From positions 1 through 64,000 of the forward strand of contig NZ_JABTTE010000001.1 of assembly GCF_013303125.1 (NCBI RefSeq): DNA of 64,000 nt, read 5' to 3'. Below are positions 59,611 through 64,000 of this stretch, one piece after another. A model generated the notes under the pieces. That model saw nothing but the letters and a program-made list of their open reading frames with translations. It had not been told where the DNA came from and made no database searches. The stretch is from Calidifontibacillus erzurumensis (lineage in GTDB: Bacteria > Bacillota > Bacilli > Bacillales > Bacillaceae_J). The position numbers were made by a program, and so were the translations under genes. Position 1 is the first letter of the stretch; every line of letters starts with the position of its first letter.

Positions 59611-60252
59611 TTGTTTGTTCCAAGCGAAGTAACTCGCTATATCGAAAGCCTTATACGTGATCGGGAACCTGCTCTAAAAGAAATGGAATTGTATGCAAAA
59701 GAGCATGGGGTACCAATCATGGAACTGGTGGGCATCGAAACAATGCTTCACCTATTAAGACTGCTTAAGCCGAAAGCAATTCTTGAGATCGGAACTGCGA
59801 TCGGTTACTCAGCGATTCGAATGGCGAAAGAATTGCCGCATGCAAAAATTGTCACGATAGAGCGCGACCGGTCACGCTATGAAATTGCGCTTGAAAATAT
59901 AAAAAAAGTTAATTTGGAAAAGCAAATCACAGTCATTTATGGCGATGCCCTTGAAGTGGAGGCAGAAGTGCAAGAATATGGTCCGTATGATTGTTTGTTT
60001 ATCGATGCTGCCAAGGGCCAATATCGCCGTTTTTTTGAAATATACAGTTCTCATTTGAGTGCCAACGGGGTTGTTTTTTCTGATAATGTTTTATTCAAAG
60101 GTTTTGTGGCAAATGATAATGTAGATAATAAACGTCATCAAACCATGGTTAATAAAATTAAAGCTTATAATGAATGGCTGATGACACATCCTGACTTCGA
60201 TACAATGATTTTAACAGTTGGCGATGGGATTGCCATCAGCAGTAAGAGGTGA
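59611..60252 (+). CDS. trmR: tRNA 5-hydroxyuridine methyltransferase TrmR
   Basis: A class I SAM-dependent O-methyltransferase of family 3, 213 aa, YrrM in B. subtilis, which methylates ho5U34 of tRNA to mo5U. It has the SAM motif AILEIGTAIGYSAIRMA, the acidic IERDRSR, the catalytic-metal block YDCLFIDAAKGQYRRFFE and SDNVLFKG. TTG start nine bases after AAGGAGG. Next come trhP1 and trhP2, which make its substrate, so the operon covers the whole modification. Confidence 0.93.
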   Translation: MFVPSEVTRYIESLIRDREPALKEMELYAKEHGVPIMELVGIETMLHLLRLLKPKAILEIGTAIGYSAIRMAKELPHAKIVTIERDRSRYEIALENIKKVNLEKQITVIYGDALEVEAEVQEYGPYDCLFIDAAKGQYRRFFEIYSSHLSANGVVFSDNVLFKGFVANDNVDNKRHQTMVNKIKAYNEWLMTHPDFDTMILTVGDGIAISSKR

Positions 60253-60257
60253 AGGAA

Positions 60258-61187
60258 ATGAAGAAACCTGAACTATTAGTTACGCCTACATGTATACAAG
60301 ATATAGAGCTATTGGCACAGGCTGGTGCTGATGCGGTTTTAATTGGGGAAGAGCGTTTTGGATTGCGCCTTGCTGGCGAGTTTAAAAAAGATGATTTAAA
60401 GAAAGCGATCGAGATTAGTCACCAACATCAAATGAAAGTTTATGTGGCTGTCAATGCCATTTTTCATAATGATAAAATTGATGAATTAAAAGATTACATT
60501 CAATTTGTAAATGAAAGTGGTGCAGATGCGATCGTTTTCGGAGACCCGGCTGTTTTAATGACCGTACGGGAAGTTGCCCCAAATATGAAGTTGCACTGGA
60601 GTACAGAAACTACAGCAACGAACTGGTATACGTGTAATTATTGGGGTAGAAAAGGAGCGAAACGTGCCGTATTAGCCCGAGAGCTAAATATGGATGAAAT
60701 CGTCGAAATAAAAGAAAATGCAGAAGTTGAAATTGAAGTTCAAGTGCATGGTATGACTGCAATGTTTCAATCTAGACGTCCGCTCATTGGCAATTACTTT
60801 GAATTCCAAGGCAAAAAAATGGAAATAAAAAACAGTACAAAGGAAGAAATGCTATTTTTGCATGATAAAGAACGAGATAACAAATATCCAATATTTGAAG
60901 ATAGCAATGGCACCCATATTATGAGTCCTGGGGACATTTGCATCATCGATGATCTTGAAGAGCTTATAGATGCTGAAATTGACTCATTTAAAATTGACGG
61001 TATTTTAAAGTCATCGGACTATATTATTCAGATGACGAAACTTTACAGGAAAGCGATCGATTTATGCATCGAAGACCGTGATCAATATGAAGATTTGAAA
61101 GAACAGCTGGTCGCTGAAATTAAAGCCATTCAGCCGGTAAACCGCCCGCTTGATACAGGATTTTTCTATAAAGAAACAGTTTACTGA
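60258..61187 (+). CDS. trhP1: tRNA hydroxylation protein TrhP1 (U32 family, YrrN)
   Basis: A 309-aa peptidase U32-family protein (ELLVTPTCIQDIELLAQAGA, LIGEERFGLRLAGEF). In B. subtilis YrrN and YrrO together, with prephenate-dependent chemistry, hydroxylate U34 of tRNAs. This subunit lacks most of the C-terminal cysteines seen in TrhP2. ATG at 60258 follows GAGGTGAAGG, which overlaps the trmR stop. No evidence for real peptidase activity. Confidence 0.9.
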   Translation: MKKPELLVTPTCIQDIELLAQAGADAVLIGEERFGLRLAGEFKKDDLKKAIEISHQHQMKVYVAVNAIFHNDKIDELKDYIQFVNESGADAIVFGDPAVLMTVREVAPNMKLHWSTETTATNWYTCNYWGRKGAKRAVLARELNMDEIVEIKENAEVEIEVQVHGMTAMFQSRRPLIGNYFEFQGKKMEIKNSTKEEMLFLHDKERDNKYPIFEDSNGTHIMSPGDICIIDDLEELIDAEIDSFKIDGILKSSDYIIQMTKLYRKAIDLCIEDRDQYEDLKEQLVAEIKAIQPVNRPLDTGFFYKETVY

Positions 61188-61238
61188 TATGGGGACGCCT
61201 CTTATGTTTCCATCCCCTAAAGAAAGGAGTGTTGGGAA

Positions 61239-62519
61239 TTGACAGTCTTAGCTGACAAAATTTCTACGATTGTTGACGGCAAGCGTGTCATCGTAAAAAA
61301 GCCAGAACTTCTAGCACCAGCAGGCAACTTGGAAAAATTAAAGATTGCCGTTCATTATGGTGCTGATGCAGTTTTTATTGGCGGACAAGAGTACGGGCTT
61401 CGTTCAAATGCCGATAACTTCACGCTTGAAGAGATGGCAGAAGGCGTAGAATTTGCCAAGAAATACGGAGCTAAAATATATGTAACAACCAATATATATG
61501 CACATAATGAAAATATTCCAGGACTTGAAGAATATTTACAAGGACTTGAAAGAGTGGGTGTTGCAGGAATCATTGTTGCAGATCCGCTTATTATTGAAAC
61601 ATGCAAAAGGGTGGCTCCAAAACTTGAACGTCATTTAAGTACACAGCAATCGCTGACGAACTGGAAAGCCGCTCAGTTTTGGAAAGAAGAAGGGCTTGAA
61701 CGTGTCGTATTAGCCCGTGAATTGAGTGCTGAAGAAATTAGGGAAATTAAAGAAAAAGTTGATATTGAAATTGAGACGTTTATCCACGGAGCGATGTGTA
61801 TTGCCTATTCCGGCCGGTGTACATTGAGCAATCATATGACTGCACGCGATTCGAACCGCGGAGGCTGTTGTCAATCCTGTCGTTGGGATTATGATTTATA
61901 TAAACTCGAAAGAAACAATGGGAATATTATAGAAATTCCTCAATTTGAAGAACAAGATTTGCCGTTTGCGATGAGTCCAAAAGATTTGAATTTGATCACT
62001 TCGATTCCAAAAATGATTGAACTTGGCATTGATAGTCTTAAAATTGAAGGCCGCATGAAATCAATTCATTATATTGCTACCGTTGTCAGTGTTTACCGAA
62101 AAGTAATTGATGCCTATTGCGCTGATCCAGATAACTTTGTCATCCAAGAAGAATGGCTGAAAGAGCTTGATAAATGCGCTAACCGTGATACTGCTCCAGC
62201 ATTTTTCGAAGGTTTTCCAGGATATAAAGAACAGATGTTTGGACAACATAGCAAAAAAACAACTTATGATTTTGTCGGAATGGTTCTTGATTACAACCCA
62301 ACAACAAAAATAGTGACTTTGCAGCAAAGGAACTATTTCAAACCAGGAGATGAAGTGGAATTTTTCGGTCCTGAAATCGACAATTATAAAATGAAAATTG
62401 ATAAAATTTGGGATGAAAAAGGCGAAGAATTAGATGCAGCACGTCATCCACTTCAAATTGTGAAATTTAAAGTGGACAAACCAGTATTCTTGTACAATAT
62501 GATGAGAAAAGAGATGTAA
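61239..62519 (+). CDS. trhP2: tRNA hydroxylation protein TrhP2 (U32 family, YrrO)
   Basis: A 426-aa U32-family protein (PELLAPAGNLEKLKIAVHYG, GGQEYGLRSNADNF) with the family cysteine cluster HGAMCIAYSGRCTLSNHM and GGCCQSCRWDY, likely Fe-S ligands, and a C-terminal beta domain (about 340-426). It works with TrhP1 to make ho5U34, the substrate of TrmR. TTG start behind AAAGGAG. It is last in the operon. Confidence 0.92.
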   Translation: MTVLADKISTIVDGKRVIVKKPELLAPAGNLEKLKIAVHYGADAVFIGGQEYGLRSNADNFTLEEMAEGVEFAKKYGAKIYVTTNIYAHNENIPGLEEYLQGLERVGVAGIIVADPLIIETCKRVAPKLERHLSTQQSLTNWKAAQFWKEEGLERVVLARELSAEEIREIKEKVDIEIETFIHGAMCIAYSGRCTLSNHMTARDSNRGGCCQSCRWDYDLYKLERNNGNIIEIPQFEEQDLPFAMSPKDLNLITSIPKMIELGIDSLKIEGRMKSIHYIATVVSVYRKVIDAYCADPDNFVIQEEWLKELDKCANRDTAPAFFEGFPGYKEQMFGQHSKKTTYDFVGMVLDYNPTTKIVTLQQRNYFKPGDEVEFFGPEIDNYKMKIDKIWDEKGEELDAARHPLQIVKFKVDKPVFLYNMMRKEM

Positions 62520-62556
62520 CGAACCGAAAAGGCGATTGTGTCCTTGTATTTTGATT

Positions 62557-62583
62557 GGCTCTCGTACAGATGGGAGCCTTTCA
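62557..62583 (+). terminator. Terminator after trhP2
   Basis: GGCTCTC (62557-62563) pairs with GGGAGCC (62572-62578, one G-U), with a short T-tail. Confidence 0.6.
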
Positions 62584-62711
62584 AAAATATTTTAAAAATG
62601 AAAACATATTTGTGCTAGAGCAGGATTATGTTTTTATAAAAGGAAAGCCTTTTCAAAAACAGATATTGATGAATTGTTAAATTTATAATAGGATATAAAA
62701 AGTATCCATAT

Positions 62712-62748
62712 GATAATTGTATTAAAGTATGGGGGCCATACAATTATC
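62712..62748. promoter_or_regulatory. 11-bp perfect inverted repeat upstream of greA
   Basis: GATAATTGTAT (62712-62722) and ATACAATTATC (62738-62748) enclose a 15-nt loop rich in G. There is no T-run after it. TATAAT at 62684-62689 lies just upstream and may be the greA -10 box, so the palindrome could be in the greA leader RNA. Confidence 0.5.
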
Positions 62749-62794
62749 GATCATTTGAATATACATAACTAATGATATAAAGGAGTGAAGGGAT

Positions 62795-63283
62795 ATGGCA
62801 GAAGAAAAAAGCTATTATATGACGGAAGAAGGAAAAGAAAAATTAATTAAGGAATTGGAATATTTAAAAACTGAAAAAAGAAAAGAAGTTGTTGAACGCA
62901 TAAAAATTGCCCGTGGATTTGGTGACCTTTCAGAAAACTCCGAATATGATGCTGCTAAAGATGAACAGGCGTTTGTAGAATCAAGAATTGCTATGTTAGA
63001 AAAAATGATTCGCAATTCGGTTATTATCGAATCTGATAATGAAAATACGAATACCGTTACTCTTGGGAAACAAGTAACTATTGCAGAAATTTTGCCTGAT
63101 GGCAGTGAAGAGGAAGAAGAAAAATATACGATTGTAGGTAGTGCCGAAGCAGACCCGTTTGAAGGAAAAATTTCAAACGATTCCCCAATGGCCATGAGCT
63201 TGCTAGGACGCCAAGTTGGTGAAGAAGTAATCGTCCAAACGCCTGGTGGCGAAATTAAAGTCCGTATAAAAGATGTGAAATAA
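62795..63283 (+). CDS. greA: Transcription elongation factor GreA
   Basis: GreA rescues backtracked RNA polymerase by stimulating transcript cleavage. The 162-aa protein has the N-terminal coiled coil (about 1-78, with [20 protein letters not shown] at the tip carrying the acidic pair) and the FKBP-like C-terminal domain (about 84-160, [19 protein letters not shown]). Slightly longer than B. subtilis GreA (157). ATG behind AAGGAG. Confidence 0.98.
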   Translation: MAEEKSYYMTEEGKEKLIKELEYLKTEKRKEVVERIKIARGFGDLSENSEYDAAKDEQAFVESRIAMLEKMIRNSVIIESDNENTNTVTLGKQVTIAEILPDGSEEEEEKYTIVGSAEADPFEGKISNDSPMAMSLLGRQVGEEVIVQTPGGEIKVRIKDVK

Positions 63284-63308
63284 ACTTTAAAATGTTTTAA
63301 CAATCGAT

Positions 63309-63341
63309 ACCTCGTCAACAATGTTGATGAGGTGTTTTTTT
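63309..63341 (+). terminator. Terminator after greA
   Basis: ACCTCGTCAAC (63309-63319) pairs with GTTGATGAGGT (63323-63333, one G-U), followed by seven T. The right arm contains the pbpI ribosome site. Confidence 0.85.
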
Positions 63342-64000
63342 ATGCATGTCAAAAAGAGAGCAAAAATTTTTATTGTTTGTACGATGATTTTATTATTGGC
63401 ACTTATTGGGCGTCTTGCGCAAATTCAATTGATTCAAACAGAATCTTTTTCAAAACATCACATTAATCTAATTGAAGCAAGCGTTAAACAAAGAACGCAA
63501 GCGATTGTTTTAGATGACGGGCGTGGGCGGTTTATTGACAGGAACGGAGATGCAATCACGAATGATTATTATCCTAGTTTAGTATTGTTTCCGTTTTTGA
63601 AAGGAATGGATTGGCCATCTGATAAAATTGCCGCAATTATCGGTGTTCCGGAGCGGGAATTGATCAGAGCAGTGGAACAGGCTAAAACACCATTTGCTTT
63701 TGGGGGCAAATATCCTTTAAAACTTACCGAGTTGCAAAAAGATCAAATTAACGCTTTAAAAATTCCTGGTGTTTTTGCTGTATATAAACAAGTTCCAGCC
63801 GATGAACGATTAGCAGAGCATTTAATAGGGATTGTTCGGCAAAATTATCAACTGCTTAAGGAACGCTATCCGGAAAAACTGAAAAACAGTTTAATATCCC
63901 CTGACACTGCAATCGGGATTACTGGTCTACAGCGAGCATTTGACGAATTTCTGTTGCCAGAAGGAGAATCAAAGCTTCTTTATCATGTCGACCAGTTAGG
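63342..64000 (+). CDS. pbpI: Class B penicillin-binding protein, N-terminal part (PbpI/YrrR)
   Basis: The first 219 codons of a gene cut by the window end. It has a short basic start (MHVKKRAKI), a membrane helix (about 10-27), then the class B PBP dimerisation/pedestal region with RGRFIDRNGDAIT and the late DTAIGITGLQRAFDEFL. The transpeptidase domain would lie beyond 64000. Position after greA matches B. subtilis pbpI (PBP4b), a sporulation gene. The ATG is 7 bases after GAGGTG, which is part of the greA terminator stem. No sigma-F promoter was recognised. Confidence 0.85.
   Translation, partial: MHVKKRAKIFIVCTMILLLALIGRLAQIQLIQTESFSKHHINLIEASVKQRTQAIVLDDGRGRFIDRNGDAITNDYYPSLVLFPFLKGMDWPSDKIAAIIGVPERELIRAVEQAKTPFAFGGKYPLKLTELQKDQINALKIPGVFAVYKQVPADERLAEHLIGIVRQNYQLLKERYPEKLKNSLISPDTAIGITGLQRAFDEFLLPEGESKLLYHVDQL

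Overview
The window is a low-GC stretch of a chromosome from a spore-forming member of the Bacillaceae. Gene order follows the Bacillus subtilis segment from spoIVFA to pbpI almost gene for gene: spoIVFAB, rplU-prp-rpmA, spo0B-obgE, pheBA, the niaR/nadS and nadBCA loci, safA, bofC, ruvAB-queA-tgt-yajC, spoVB, comN, secDF, recJ, apt, relA, dtd, hisS-aspS, 6S RNA, tcdA, rarA, cymR-yrvO-mnmA, recD2, alaS, ireB-ruvX, mltG, trmR-trhP1-trhP2, greA, pbpI. Several points separate it from B. subtilis: an RNase E/G gene between spoIVFB and rplU, a collagen-like/YVTN-propeller gene between yrzE and spoVB, a short-type nadE near the nad genes, and no yrvCD or lytH in their usual places. I see no phage, insertion sequence, CRISPR array, tRNA or rRNA gene, so this is core chromosome. 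The genus cannot be fixed from the sequence alone.

Region by region. 1-3.5 kb: the SpoIVFA/SpoIVFB sigma-K activation complex and RNase G, then a decayed gene (about 3.6-4.1 kb). 4.2-8.9 kb: L21 leader, L21, Prp and L27 (Prp removes the L27 N-terminal extension), the Spo0B phosphorelay protein, Obg GTPase and phenylalanine synthesis. 8.95-9.6 kb: a non-coding array of about eleven degenerate 64-bp units. 9.6-18 kb: NAD synthesis (NiaR repressor and NadS facing NadB-NadC-NadA; NadE further on) with the coat/cortex protein SafA. 18-24 kb: spore lipoprotein, BofC, Holliday-junction helicase, queuosine synthesis and YajC. 24-27 kb: membrane proteins and the collagen/propeller protein. 27-37.7 kb: SpoVB flippase, ComN, SecDF, RecJ, Apt, RelA, Dtd, YrzK. 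37.7-45 kb: T-box hisS-aspS, 6S RNA, TcdA, a sigma-F-type Myb-like regulator and RarA. 45-53.9 kb: CymR, the YrvO-MnmA tRNA thiolation pair, TPR protein, RecD2 and small proteins. 54-64 kb: T-box alaS, IreB, RuvX, MltG, the tRNA mo5U34 genes, GreA and the 5' part of a class B penicillin-binding protein cut by the window end.

The genes fall into three working themes: sporulation (spoIVFAB, spo0B, safA, bofC, spoVB, rsfA-like, the spore lipoprotein, collagen-like protein, pbpI), translation and tRNA maturation (L21/L27, hisS, aspS, alaS, tgt, queA, mnmA, tcdA, trmR/trhP1/trhP2, dtd), and DNA repair (ruvAB, recJ, rarA, recD2, ruvX). No obviously new multi-gene system is present. The signals that go beyond standard annotation are mostly in non-coding DNA: the 64-bp array; a perfect 15-bp palindrome over the secDF -35 box; a T-box before hisS-aspS whose geometry and discriminator match tRNA-Asn better than tRNA-His; start sites whose Shine-Dalgarno lies in the right arm of a hairpin followed by a T-run (recJ, pbpI, relA); and the collagen/seven-blade-propeller fusion with a recent exact 144-bp duplication. 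Start codons given here were chosen from ribosome binding sites and family alignment remembered for B. subtilis orthologues; no search was run.
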